A stretch of 64,000 nucleotides of DNA from Zonotrichia leucophrys gambelii (GCF_028769735.1 NC_088169.1:38044729-38108728), one strand, 5' to 3'; positions 38,711-51,305 are shown, counted from the stretch's first letter. Numbers and translations are program-made. Notes: a model not told the origin generated them from the letters alone.

Positions 38711-41700
38711 TAGAATAGTTTTATTTTATTACCCAGATCAGAACCTTCTCATCCATCCCAACTCGTTTGAGTTACACTTTGGTTATATTTTCAAGTTTTT
38801 ATAGCACTTTTTATATGGTCTTGAACATTTCACTTTCTGTCTGTATCAACAAGGATATTTGTGCTCTTAACTGGGAATTGGCAACTAGGCACATTTCTCG
38901 CAGGTCAAACTTGCCTTGTAAGTTTTATGTTAGTATCTATTTTAATAAAATTATTCTTGCTTTTTAGTGTGAAATAATTGACTTTGAATAAGAAACTAAA
39001 TTTGAAGTTAATTTTAATATTAATTTTAATTAATACCTTTTAAATATTCCATGTCCATTCACATAAGATCCCAAAATATTCAATTGTCTTAAGTGTTCTC
39101 CTTCATTCTATATGTGTTTGAAATTTGTGCAGCCAGTATCAATTTATTTGATAAAACAAACTCCAGGTATCCTTTTGGAAGAGTTCATTATGAACATAGA
39201 TTTTACATTGAGCATGTTACCAAAAGTTACAAAGAATTGTAATAAGTAGGAGAAAAAAAATAAAACAAATATTGGATGTTCCCTTTCTAGTGGATCATCC
39301 CACCATTGTGATAGGCTTCTAGAATTTGAACAAATGACTAGTAAATTACATCCTTTTCTGCATGTTTTTGAACTTTCTCTGGTTTTACTATATATCGCAA
39401 CTTGAGCAGCATGACAATGTCCCAGGACATGTCTCTGCTGGGGCAAGTAAATTTTCTAGTTCTTCACTGAGTGGAGGCTCGGGCATGACTGGCATGAATG
39501 GTCAGTGCCCATTCCTGGTTTTTTTAATTACACAGTAGAACAAAGTGGGTTTTTTAAAAGTGTTTCTTTTAAAAAACATTATCAGTGACAGAGAATGCAC
39601 CATTGTATGCTTCTTTCTTTAATATATATCCACAGAAAACAAGGAAACCAGACTTTTAAAAACTCTCTGCAGGGGCCAGAATCCATAACTGTGGGTACAC
39701 CCTGTCTAAGCTAAGTCATTATGTTTTCAGCATTGCTAAGAAGTCTAAAGATGTGCTGGGATTACATGCACATACTGCTCCAGGTCAGAAGAAATTAAAA
39801 TGGTATAAAAAAAAATCAGCATGCATATATGTGGTACTCTGCTTGTACAGCAGCAGTGTTCTTTTCATGTGTTACACTCTGCTTTTCAAATGACTCTTAA
39901 CTGGGATAGACTTTGCCTGAAATATCAAATTTTCTTCCACTGAGAGTAAGAGCAGCCTTGAGTACAGCACTATCGGGTACACCAAGGGAATTCAGCACCC
40001 ACAGTGATGTGAGTTCTGATGAGAACATACCAATGGTGAGTATGAGTACAAAGTGTTTAGTAATAAGTTCAATTTTAAGTCACCTTTAAAAATGTGCCTA
40101 AGGGTCATATTTTTCACAAGAAATAACATCTGCAAAATGCAAAGTTTCAAAAAGTGAAATGCATAGGGTATTTCAATGTATTGTATCACTTCTCTGGGTC
40201 TCAAGCAGTTTTTAAGATGCCGAAATTTGCTTTCTTCTCTGGTTTCTTGGTCATAACTACACTTTTATTGATGAAATTTTTTGAAAACTTTCATGAAGAT
40301 GTTTACTATAATAATTTTCAAGTAAAACAGGAAAGTTTGGCAAAGCTCATATAATGGAAACAGCTTTGCACAGCAGGGAGTATCAGGCAGCTCTAAAAAT
40401 AGAGACTGCTACTAGTTCTGCCTAGAATAACATGCCTGAGAGAAGAATACACATTTACACAGCTGGCTTTACATGACCCTTGTTTACGCAATAAAACAAA
40501 AGGAAATTACCTCTTCCGAGGTTTTATTTTTTTTTTATCAGGCACTGATTAAATAATAATTAGTTCAAAGTATCATGAGTCATTTCTACGTAGGCATACT
40601 TATCCTTTTTCAAAGAGCAATTGTCTCCCTGAGGTAATATAGAACATCAGTGATGTGTGCTCTGCTCTAACAACCTTTCTGTTCAGTCGATTCAGTTTCA
40701 GTAGTTGCATAACCTTTGTATTGTCTTAAGCCATTGTCAGAGTAATGGCTCCTTCCTATGCGGAAGTGATCAAAGCTGAATTTAGTCAGAAATTGTCAGT
40801 TGAACACTTAAATTCTGTTTAGATCAATGAGAAACTTGCCATTTCTTTCACAGTGTTTCTTTAGGATTGCAGTCTTTCAGCACTTTATTTCTTCTTGAAA
40901 GCTCTCTCTCATATTTCCCCCCCCCCCAAAAAATCACTCATTGATACGTCTGTGTGTGTCCCATTATTCTATTTTTTTTTTCTTCACAAATACTATCCAG
41001 GAAGTCTCACAGACAGTGCATTTCATTTAATTCTTCCCTAGCAAGCTCATAATGGAATTTAATTGTGTTTCCCTTATCTGAAACCTTTCTGCTACCCTGA
41101 GTAGTTTTCTCCTTCCTTCAATATATTAGAATATTCCCTAGTATTGTTAAGATGTTAATCTCATTTATGTCCTCTTTTCTAATTATTCCATACCTGCAAA
41201 GATGACAAGCAATATTTTACCAACAGCATTGTATAAAGACAAGATTTTTTTTTAAATATAGAATAATACCAGCAGTCAATCAAAATTGTTTTCCTGAGAA
41301 ATCTTGCTTTATTTTTTCCACAATCCTTAATAATATTTTGAAGGAGAAAAATGAGAAAATCTGTAAAGATTTTAATTTAAAGAATAATAAAAAATCTCCA
41401 TGTAGTCTGAAGCCTTTGCCTGCTTTACAATATTTATTTAGGCAATTTAATTTTTCTTAGTTCCTGGCTTGCTCAGTCTGAAAAAAACCTTATTACTATG
41501 GGAAACTGCAAAACAGGGGAAAAGACTGGAATATATATTTTGTTCCAAAAATTGAAAGAAAGTGAACTTCCTTTCAGTTTATCTGTCACTACATTTATGG
41601 TGGTCTTACTAGGCTGTTCTGATTCTGTATATTTTTTACAGATTCATCTCAGGTTCTACCACATCTCCAAAAATAAATTAGAAAGAAAACAAAGATTTGT

Positions 41701-44159
41701 ACGTGTGAGGCTTTTTCAGCCAATGTGTCAGACTGGCAAAATGCCCTCTTTGAAGATAGAATAGAGCTGACATGTAATTGTTGCCCTTACCTTTGTTGCC
41801 ACTGACACTAGAGTCTGAACCATCCTTGGAGACCTGAAAACAATTTTGCTGTGACACTCTGAGAAGTTACCACTGGTATTTTACAAATACTGTGAGGTCA
41901 CAGATTTTGACCTATACAGAGCCAAGCAAGCCTCTGGAGGGCGTTGTGTTTTATGGGAAAAATGTTTCCATTGATTTTTAGATTAGCATTTTACTGCAAC
42001 ATAGAACAGATCAGTAGCCATGAAAGACAAAATTCACATTACAGTAGCAAGAAAAGTACCACAGCCTAAGATGTGTTTAAATCTAAAGTTGTTTTTTTTT
42101 TTTTAATACTCTTTTACACATGATTTTCCAGAGTCAAAGCAGGAATATAAAGACTGATGACTAATACCATGAAATTTTATCAAATAAAAATATGCCATGC
42201 TTCTTCTACGTGGCATTCAGTATTTCCTGAAAGCCTGAAAGGGTTAAAACTAGTCCTTTAGCAAAAATCCTAGTTTAGCATTTAATAACATTGTCATATG
42301 TAGAATCTCTCCTTCTTTTTCTGGACGTCTATAAATACAACACTTACAACTATTTTGCAAGAGTAAGCACCAAAGTTATGTTCCTGATTAAATTTTAAAA
42401 CATTGTCCAGATAACATACAAGTTTATTAAGTTAGATAGCCAATGGCAGAATTTTCTAAGGCAATTACCTCTAAAAAAGAGCTTGTTCTCAAACACATTC
42501 ATTCTGAGGCTGCCATTTATCCACAAAATAAGTCGTAATATTTGCAGACATATGCTAATATTTGGGGAATTAAATATTTTCATAAATTACTCCTAGTAAT
42601 TCAACAGATTTTAAGGTGGAAAAGGCATGAGTGCTCCGTCCCTCACACCTGTAGAGCATTTTGTGTTATCATCTCTTCTTTAAGGCAAGGACTGAGCACA
42701 ATGTCACAGCACAAGTGACATCTCTTGACCTCCTTTCTTATGAAGACAGGATGCACAACACTCATTTGAGAATAGATAACAGATGAGATATAAAAGTGGC
42801 TCATTTTACAAGCTACTTTAAATGTATGTGGAAAGATTTTTTCATTAGATAGAATCAGAGTATTAAAGTCTACATATAAGACTTTCCAAGGCATTTCCTA
42901 TTATTAGATCATTGCTATTATTTTCCTGTTAATTCAATAAAAGCCTTTGTTGTTTTTTTACTTTTTTTACTTCTGGGAAAGATTTTCCTTGTTGAAGAAG
43001 GATTAAGAGTTGTCAGTCTAGGCACTAATCTATGTTAAAAAAACCACAAGCATTTAATATTTGAAAAGTTGCCTTGCGTATGGTTTATTTCTTTTAACAT
43101 GATACTATGTCAAAATAAAAACTTCTACATTTATCATATTCAGCATGCATCAAGAATTGCAACATAATGGATGTGTTGAGACAATCTGGCAAGACAACTG
43201 TGAAGAGTATTTTATTAAATACTCTTAAATTACTGCCACTAAGAAATACCTTTTTACTAGAGAGACTTGAAAAGCAAGGGCTTGCAAAAATGGTAAAGTT
43301 CAAAATATTTTTTGAGATACATTGGAGAAATTTTCTTTACAAGAAAACTTTTGTGTAAAGTTACTCCTTTTGCTGCCTTTGTTTGTTTCATCCCTCATTT
43401 GGGCATTGAAAAACAGAAGAGGAAAAATTGGTACGCACCTAAACAAAGCTTCATGTTTTTATTGATAATTATTACTAGACCTTTTGCCTAATTAAAATAT
43501 TTTACATTATGAAATGCTTTTCATTGCACAGGAATATTGATTTTTTAACATAGGCTTTTTGCATGGAAAAAGGTCTACCCTCCAACTAAAGAAAAAATGA
43601 AGATGAGACTCATGAATGAAAAAATATGTGGTTTTTCCAATGTTTATGAATTCATTACAGCATACTCTGCCTTCAGATATAAGAAATTCCAAGAAATCAA
43701 GTGTTATCAAGATTAAATATTAAAACGTTAGACCTAAGTTTTATGGAATATTTTTACATACTCACTACCATGGTGGTAGTTTCACAGACAAACAGGCAAA
43801 GAGGAAGGAAGGTCAAAGAAAATTCTGCAACGCATTTGTCAAAACCCGGGAAATGACTAAAGGACTTGGGAATCCTGGCCCACAGCCCAATACTTATGAC
43901 CACAAAATAAATATTGCACTCTAATATATCCAATCTAGCCAAAGTGTTTTAGCCTACATGACAGGGCTACCCAGAGCTGACAGGATATTAATTCTAAAAT
44001 TGATCCCCATTGGTTTTTTAGGCAACTTTATATTAATCCTCCTGCAAGCCACGCAATGCACAATTTTCATCTTACATTTACTTTTCATCATGTGCACATT
44101 ATTTCCAATTAAAGCAGTTGTGGTGCTATCTGATAGGGTTTGAGAGGTTTCCACAGTTC
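38711..44159. other. AT-rich single-copy DNA, no gene confirmed
   Basis: No known gene or transposon recognised. It contains a C9A6 run near 40919, poly(T)/poly(A) tracts, and one splice-bounded minus-strand segment (41791-41833, listed separately). Confidence 0.5.
41791..41833 (-). other. Candidate exon (unproven), 43 nt, minus strand
   Basis: On the minus strand the segment follows ...AAATTGTTTTCAG and is followed by the donor AAAG/GTAAGGGC. Two frames are open. One reads VSKDGSDSSVSGNK, a Ser/Gly/Asp/Lys-rich string that looks like a linker. I do not recognise the protein. A random match cannot be excluded. Confidence 0.2.
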
Positions 44160-44410
44160 AGCGCTGCTGCCGATAGTGAGGACCCCTCTCCAAATAATCA
44201 TCCTTAATCTCTTTAAAAGAGAGGAGAGGGAGAGGAGGTGGTGATGGCAAGTGTGGGCCAGGCTGTGAGCACAGCAGGTGGGCAGAGGCTCTCAGTGCCA
44301 GGCTCTCAGGGTCTCCTCACAGGGCAGCAAGGAGAACCCACTCCCACAGCCATGTTGCCTTCACTGCTTACTGACCCCCTGCTGAAAGCCCACCCCCCCC
44401 CCACCCCTGG
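44160..44410. other. GC-rich islet ending in a C-run, unclassified
   Basis: A sharp change from AT-rich DNA to GC-rich text, with purine-rich AGAGGAGAGGGAGAGGAGG, a duplicated CAGGCTCTCAG-like piece, and a C-run near 44394-44402. It then drops back to AT-rich DNA. Abrupt edges suggest an inserted repeat, but I recognise no family and see no target duplication. Confidence 0.35.
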
Positions 44411-45639
44411 AAAATGAGTAATAAAAAATTATGATGCTAAAATGAATTTGGCTCATCCTTAACTCTCCATAATAAAATCAGAGGTGCACCTAGTGTTCGG
44501 CACATTGTAAGATTATTACTCGCATGTTTACTTTTTTTTGTTGAAGTGAGAGGAAGAATCAAATCCAAATTAATTAAGCTTCATGTAAGACTGGCATTGG
44601 TAGATACAGTTAATTTTCATCTTCTACCAAAGAGATTAGAGTTCATATCTCAAAGGTAATTGAAAGCCCATATTTGAAAGAAATAATTCCCTTAGGTTCA
44701 GAAGCAGGATTTACTTAACCTACAATGAATGAAGGAGTGGTGCAGTGAGTTTAGCTAATATAACAGCTTTATGCTCTTCAGATATTTTTCACTGAAATTT
44801 CCCTCCTGCTTCCTGTGTTTGACATTTTAAGGAGAACATTTAGTTGAGTTTTTCAATGAGTCTCTATGGTAACAGTAAAAATGCCCAATCAAAATACCTT
44901 ACCTGCTCTGCCTTCTTGCCTGTTCACCCAGCAGAAGCTGCAAAGCAGAGAAGTGAGAATCACTGGTCCTTTCAAGTGTAATGGAAGTGTATTATAAAGT
45001 AGGAAGAAAGGATCTGTAGATTTCAAGATTACTAATGATCACACTAACTAGAGAAAGAAGTAATCATTTGTCAAGTAGCAGCTCCAGCATCAAATAATTT
45101 TAGTTTCAAAATTAATTTTTTTTTAATATAAAACTGAATAATTTATACTTTGTTTTGTATTAAATCTAAGAATTGTTCTTTCATTTTATCAGCCAACACT
45201 GGGCTCTACTGGAGTACAGCAGCAGGTGCAATATATTCATAAATTATTTTACCATAAGTAACCACAAAATGCCAATTTTCTGGAAATGTGTATATATTTT
45301 TCTGGAAAAGGAATAATCATCAACTCCATTTTTTGCACGTGTAAAACAAAGACATATGTTAATAGATTGCCTGAATTAAAAAAAAAAAAATAGGAGGAAA
45401 GCAGAAAAGATACACAGGATTAAACCTTCTTGCCAGGAAACCATGGTAGCCTACTGAAATCTATTGAAGGGATATTAGCGAGCAGATATTGTTGTAGCAA
45501 GAATGGCTTTTCCATCTATTACTGCTTCTTTCAAGAGATACCAGAGGCTCAGCTGAGATCCCTGAAAATGTAACTGAGCCAGTGTGCTGCCATTTCCCCT
45601 AGAAACTGTGTAGCTGTATAAGATGTATTTTAGAAAGCT
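44411..45639. other. AT-rich DNA with homeodomain-like motifs, no gene confirmed
   Basis: No transposon recognised. The text is locally rich in TAAT-core strings (for example AAATTAATTAAG near 44569). A 35-nt minus-strand segment at 44903-44937 has good splice-like borders on both sides. It could be conserved regulatory or exonic DNA; this is inference only. Confidence 0.35.
44903..44937 (-). other. Candidate microexon (unproven), 35 nt, minus strand
   Basis: Reading the minus strand, a long pyrimidine-rich acceptor (ATTCTCACTTCTCTGCTTTGCAG) is followed by 35 nt and then GCAG/GTAAGG. Both splice signals are close to consensus. Two of three frames are open (LLLGEQARRQS and FCWVNRQEGRA). I recognise no protein. 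It might instead be a non-coding exon or chance. Confidence 0.22.
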
Positions 45640-45905
45640 ATTCAGTGTGCAGTGGGGCACCTCCCTCAGCATTGTCAGAGCAGTGGTGCCAGGCTGGAGG
45701 TTGCCAGGGTTTGCCTGCCAGGAAAGCCCTCAGGGGCCTCATCCCTGCCAGCCCCTTGCAGGCTGCATCCAGGCCGCATCCTTGCAGGGCAGGCTGGGAG
45801 CTGGACCCCATCACGGGGCTGCCGCAAGGCCCTGCTTGTGAGGCCTGGTCACGGCAGCCTGCCCTGCACAGAGAGCCAGGCAGCACACAAGCACATCTAT
45901 TGCAC
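45640..45905. other. GC-rich islet, unclassified
   Basis: About 265 bp of GC-rich text with abrupt edges, several GCAGG and CCTGC-type repeats (CAGGCTGCATCCAGGC, TTGCAGGGCAGGCTGGG) and four overlapping open frames up to 108 codons on both strands. It has few CpGs for a CpG island by eye. I do not recognise a gene or transposon. The multiple frames on both strands reflect GC content. Confidence 0.35.
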
Positions 45906-46737
45906 TGCTCTAATCAACCCCAAGCAAGCTCTAACGTGGTTATTCATATATGACCTTTTGAAGATCATCCATCATTAATAAAAAGTGATGTGTTCATAAA
46001 AATGCACTCGTAATTAATGGTCTTTCCAGCAATGCAGAAACAAACTGCAACGTTTTAGTGTGATTAAGAAAACTTTTCTCTGGCATTTGGTACTCAGTGG
46101 ACAGCTTCTCACTTGTTTCTAATGAACCCTGGCCATTTTATTTAAATCAGCTAAGGAGCTCCTTGGAAGTGGATAACTACAGTTTCTTAGGAGGTAAGTA
46201 AATTAATTAACCATGAAAAGATGCATTGTGTCCAAAACAGATTTAAGTCACTCATTCTGACTTTCTATTGTTTGCCCCTTTTCAGGAACAACTGAGTGGG
46301 ACAAAGGCAGGAAAGCCAAAAAAGCTACAAAAAAGATGGCATCTCAACTGCAGTGTTTGTGCTAGGCTTCTATGACCAAATAATTAGTGTTTGTCCAAAT
46401 TTTAACCAGCAAGGTAGCTTGATAGAATTTTGTTTAAAGGTAATGATAAATGTAGCAAGAGAGAAATAATTCAGGGTATATTGCAAGTCCCAAGTATCTC
46501 CAATTCATAAATACGACAGCAAAAAAAATGGATAGAACACATACAAAAGTAAAACATATTCAATTATTTATGTGTGAAAAGCTGGAATTCTGCATGCATT
46601 TAAAACAAACCTTGATATTTGCACAACACCATGACTTTTAGAAAAGCTCTGAAAGGGCTAAAACCAAAATTCATCTGGAAATTAAAATATAAATTAGTGT
46701 TGTATATTTATAGAATGTATTATTAAGAAAACTTCCC
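45906..46737. other. AT-rich DNA, no gene seen
   Basis: No gene or transposon recognised. The part at 45965-46040 (TCATTAATAAAAAGTGATG, CTCGTAATTAATGGTC) is rich in homeodomain-like cores. Confidence 0.45.
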
Positions 46738-47227
46738 TGTCCAACCATCCAGGCCCCCCTCTGGCAGTCACACTTAACTGCCTGAGCTTGGACTGATGCT
46801 CCTTCACTGCACATCCCATCCTTGCACCATCACACCAGGTTTCCTCAGCAGCTCAAACCAGGCTCCCCACAGCAGAATCTTAGATGTCCAGATGCCTCAA
46901 TTTAATCTTGCTGCAATAACAATAACAAAATGGCAGCTCAAGCTGGGTGCCTCTGAGGAGGGACCCCAAGCAAAGGAACCCGTGGGCTTTTATACTCACA
47001 CAGTCAAAGCAAGCAGAATTCTGGGGTCATGAGCCCCAGCCGTGTGCATTCACCTGGCTGGGCCACGAGTCCCCGTGCCCTTTATTAGGCAAAGGGTTGG
47101 CTGTTCACAGCCTCTTGCCCAGGGCTTTCTCCACCCAGAGCTCAATCTGCAGCTGGCACTGCATCTTGCAAACCGAGGTACCTGCCCCGAATGTATTCCT
47201 TAACAACAAAAAGCACCAAAGCTGACA
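46738..47227 (-). mobile_element. Probable solo ERV LTR, minus strand
   Basis: This GC-richer block has LTR anatomy on the minus strand: U3 text, a TATAAAAG box (plus-strand CTTTTATA at 46987-46994), and an ATTAAA signal about 80 bp downstream (plus-strand TTTAAT at 46901-46906). The minus-strand 3' end is likely GGTTGGACA at 46738. The 5' end is either TGTCAGC at 47227 or TGTTGTTAAGG at 47208. No matching target duplication was found with either choice, so the limits remain open. No viral coding sequence flanks it. I do not recall the exact family. A host TATA promoter is an alternative, but the abrupt composition change favours an insertion. Confidence 0.55.
46987..46994 (-). promoter_or_regulatory. 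TATA box of minus-strand LTR
   Basis: The minus strand reads TATAAAAG, about 80 bp upstream of an ATTAAA signal on the same strand. This is the spacing of a short retroviral R region. Confidence 0.45.
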
Positions 47228-47848
47228 AAAATTACAAGCGGTGCAGGTTCGCTGAAGAGAAGCTGTAGATGAACAGCTGCACATGGTTTTCAGAATTTTT
47301 ATTAAAAAAGAACACGTGTATGTGAAGTCAAGCAGATAAGTGAAGCATTTCCAAATACAGTAAGTATTGATAAATTATATCAGAACTGAAAAAAGATTTC
47401 TGAATTCTAGTGAACTTGTTCTATGGTCACATCAGATGTTATTCATGAGTTGTTACCACTGTACTGAATTTTTGACAAAAAATGCTGCTGCAAATTCAAG
47501 ATCTAAAAAGTGGCTAGTACGTATAGATCAAGACATAATGTAGTATGAGCAGGTAATGACAGACATAATCAAAGGCATGGTTATAATACAGAACTACAAA
47601 GAACTGATCATTCTCATTAGCTTTCAGAAGTTAATTAACATGCAAATGATTATTAAGACTTTCCAAAGAAACCCTGAATGTTTTTTTTTGCTTTTTGCTT
47701 ACTTTAATTACCCCATGAAAGGAAGTGTAAATCACAATCAAAATCAGTATAGTACATTTGTTATATAAATGCTTCTCCACATTGAAACTCTTCAGATACA
47801 GGAAAGAGTGATGTAAAGGCCTTTTCCCCTCATTCTACTCTGCCTTAT
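47228..47848. other. AT-rich spacer between two LTRs, no gene seen
   Basis: About 620 bp of AT-rich text with no retroviral coding remnants. The two flanking LTRs are of different families, so this is ordinary flank and not the inside of one provirus. Confidence 0.55.
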
Positions 47849-48419
47849 TGTCATGTTTTTACCCCAGCCAGCAGCTCAGCCCCTGCTTATTCTTCTTCAG
47901 TGGAATGATGAGAGAATCAGAAGTGAGAGTGGGAAAACACAGTGTATTGAAATAAAGACAGCCTAATAGGTAAAGCAGACAGTGCAGTAACAAAAAAAAA
48001 GCAAAACAAGGGATTCATCCGCTTCTCATGGGCTGGCAGGTGTTCAGCTATCCCCAGGAAAGCTGGGGTCCCTCATGCGCAACCTGGGAAGACAAACAAC
48101 ATTACTCCAAATTACATTCCTCTTCTTTCTACACAGTCCAGCTTTTGTTTCTGAGAACATCATACAGTCTGGGACATCCTTTGGTTAGCTGGGATCAGCT
48201 GTCCCAGCTCTGCCCCCTCCCAATTCCTTGTGCACTCTCAGCCTACACCCTGGCAGGGTGGGGTAGAGGCAGAAAAGGCCTTGACTCTGTATGAGTGCTG
48301 CTCAGCAACAGCTAAAACTTCCTTGTGTTATCAACATCATTTGTCCCAAAAAGCCAAAACACAGCCCCATACCAGCTACTGTGAAGAAAATTCACTTTAT
48401 CCCAGACAAAACCAAGAAA
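47849..48419 (-). mobile_element. Solo LTR of avian ERVL family, minus strand
   Basis: I recognise this as the widespread bird ERVL LTR. On the minus strand it begins near TTTCTTGGTTTTGTCTGGGA, then AATTTTCTTCACAGTAGCTG, GTTGTTGCTGAGCAGC and AGTCAAGGCCTTTTCTGC. It continues through GACAGCTGATCCCAGC, CCTGGGGATAGCTGAACACC and CTATTAGGCTGTC, and ends ...GCTGGCTGGGGTAAAAACATGACA at 47849. The TATA and poly(A) positions are mutated. The 5' end has lost its usual TGTCC, and I find no target duplication. The open frames inside are LTR shadows. No internal viral genes are present. Confidence 0.85.
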
Positions 48420-50961
48420 GTCTCCACACCTTGGGCCATATAATTTAATTCATATGCAAATCTCACACTATCCAATTGGATTGTCCATTCCTGCCCATCT
48501 GTTTCCACATACCTTGCCACCCAGCCTACACATTGGGGCATATCAGTGTGTAATTCTCCTGAAATAGTGTGATAACTTTTGGAAAAGCCAGGAACAGATT
48601 TTTGAGACATATCACATATGAACATGCTGATTTCTCAAGTATGTTCAAGGTCATGGAGAGCCATTCCAACAAGACAGAAGGCATCTACTTCACAGAAGAC
48701 AGGGAAGGTACCAGTCTTTGTTTTCTCCACAAATTGGCCCTTGGAGGAGAAGAGGGGTAAAGTGTAATTGCTAATTTTTTCACACAGCACTTGGACAACA
48801 GCACTGCAGATAACAAATATCAAATATGATAAAGATATCAAGATTCTCAAAAATGCTTTAAGAGGTTCTTTCTACCTAAACAAAGGAAATATACATAGAT
48901 GCCACATATTTCTAGCCATTTTTACATGAAAGAAAAAAAAAATAGTAATCCCAAGACATCTATTCCAATACCTCTAATGCTATTCTGTCCCATGATGGGA
49001 AAATTGAAAGACTAAGTGACATGATGGCAAGAAACCTGAGAATCAATGTTATACCATTTAAAATTAAAAATTCTTAAGTCATGTGCCACTGGCTAAACTG
49101 TGTGTCTGTCATAGATACATAACATCTTAACATACCTGAGATATAAAATTTATTTTTTGTCATAAATGAAGATTAAAGATAATGATTTCCTCTGTAATCA
49201 GATTAAAAATTCAGTCTTTGAGTCACTCTATCTCAAGGTTAAATATACTTTGTAATACAAGACAATGGATTGCTCTGTATTTCATGTTGGTAGAGTACTG
49301 CTCCCATGGTATTAACAAAGAAAAAATTGAACATAGACTTGCTTTGACAGTTTTTGACAAAAACAGAGACATAGGGAAGTGCAGGAAATTTGGGGGTTTT
49401 GTTGTTGTTGCTATTAAATTGCCAGTGTTCACAGCCTTCCCAAGTGAGTTTGTCTCTTAAATTCTCAGCTAGTGCCATAGATGAGGTCAAGCACCAAGTG
49501 GAGTCATTCATAATCTTCTAAATTAAATGACCATCTCAGCAAGAGATCCCACTCCCATAGCAGCATGCAGTTAAGGGATTACTGGAGCATTACTGCAGGA
49601 GACAAGGAAAGTCTAGGTATCAACTCAATAGCAGAATCCTATGGAAATGGCAGTTTCAGCAATAAGCCATATGGGTCACAAATGAGGTAAATAAACTCAG
49701 AAAATCCTTTCAAGGTAAGTATTTCCCTCAGCACTCTCCTACAGATTCTGAAACTGAGATTAGTGAAATGGTGTATTTTACTGAATCCCTAGAGTGTCAT
49801 AATTTAATAGTATTTCACAGCTACAGTACATCATCACATTACATTACACTCTCCCTGTCACCATACAAACTACAATACCATGAAGTGATAACACAGTGTA
49901 ATGAGACATACAATACAGCGTAATGTGATATACAAGAAAGTCAATGCAGCATATCTCAAAAATTACCCCCATTTAAAGGGAAACTTAATACATATTTCAT
50001 ATAAATGTACAGGTCATTCATTTTGTCCATTTTTTTGGATGTGTTTAATCACTGTGCATCTTGATACTTCCACAGAGAAATTTAATATTATAGTCAGAAG
50101 CAATCATATTTTACTAAGAAAGCTGAAATCATAAAACCAAAACCATTTTCTATGCAACTTTCTGAAAGGACTTTAAAAGTCTTCCAAAAAAATGTTTTTA
50201 CAGGAAAAGAGCTCAAGCAAACTTACAGGATCCTCATGTCTCTGAGAGGTGGTATTCATTGCAATTAACATTGTCTACAGAATTAAAAATCAAGTTGTTT
50301 GGTGCTGGCTTCCTCCACACACATGTGCACACTAATATGCTTATATCTTGGCTATTCCATGAGTACCTTCACAGATAAATATCTAATCTTTCCTAACTGC
50401 TGTTGAGATGTGAGTTAGGGAATTTCTGCCTTTGCAACAGGAAAAAGTGGTCAAAAACTAGTAATAAAACCTCTCAAGAAAAAGCTAATAAGGATAAATT
50501 TAGATGCAGATGGAATTAAGTACACATTATGAGTCTTTCCAAAGAAAAAACATTCAAGTATAAGCTAATTAGAGGAATATTACACTAACATTACATTTAT
50601 ATGGAAGAACAGTTATTACTTAAAAGGAAGCCTAGATGAGAACACACACAAAACACACTTCTCAGATCTCCTCACTACATGGGTAAAGTAGCTGATTTTT
50701 TTGTGTGTGTGTGTCAAAATTTATATTTTCTATTGTCAATTCTTTAAATGTGTAGTAAGATTGCCCAGCTAGCCTAAGGAAGCTGATTTTCTCATACAAC
50801 CCTCTGCATTTATCTGGAGCTGTGTCAATCTGCAGCATACCCTCTTCCAGCTTAAAAAGCTAGGTGTTTTTCACCTGTCTGCTGAGAAAGGAAGATATAA
50901 ATAGCTAACAGCAGAGAAAACTGTGTACCAAAGCACCCTACAGCCACCTCCCACTTTCACA

Positions 50962-50994
50962 TGAAAGAAATCTCATGTGAAGAGATTTCTTTCA
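50962..50994. repeat. Perfect 13-bp inverted repeat, 7-nt loop
   Basis: TGAAAGAAATCTC (50962-50974) and GAGATTTCTTTCA (50982-50994) are exact reverse complements around ATGTGAA. The left arm and loop can also pair differently (CACATGA with TCATGTG), giving two exclusive hairpins. The stem is too short for a typical miRNA precursor. Confidence 0.85.
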
Positions 50995-51259
50995 GCATGT
51001 TTCAGTGAGGACTGTAGGGTCAGCAGTGGGACAGCAGGAAATGGAACTCAGGCTAGGAAACTGTTCTATGTCTGTCAAAAAATCATTTAACATTGGAACT
51101 ACAATACAGATTAAGTTAGAATGTATTTCAGGAAAAAAATAACAAATATGCATCCAGTCTTTCACCTCTGTAAAATAAGTATTCAGTGTCCTTGAACACA
51201 CAAAGTAATCTTTTCGTAGCATTTTCGCATTTTAACTCACTCTTTTAACAGGTCCTAAG

Positions 51260-51305
51260 TATATGTTTTACTAATTTGCAATATATATGTTTTACTAATT
51301 TGCAA
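51260..51305. repeat. Direct duplication, 22-bp unit, period 24
   Basis: TATATGTTTTACTAATTTGC plus AA occurs at 51260-51281 and again at 51284-51305 with no mismatch. It is a recent local duplication. Confidence 0.9.

Noticed and set aside
45638..45978. Four overlapping frames of 72-108 codons on both strands
   Set aside because: They arise from a GC-rich islet where stops are rare in all frames. None shows a domain.
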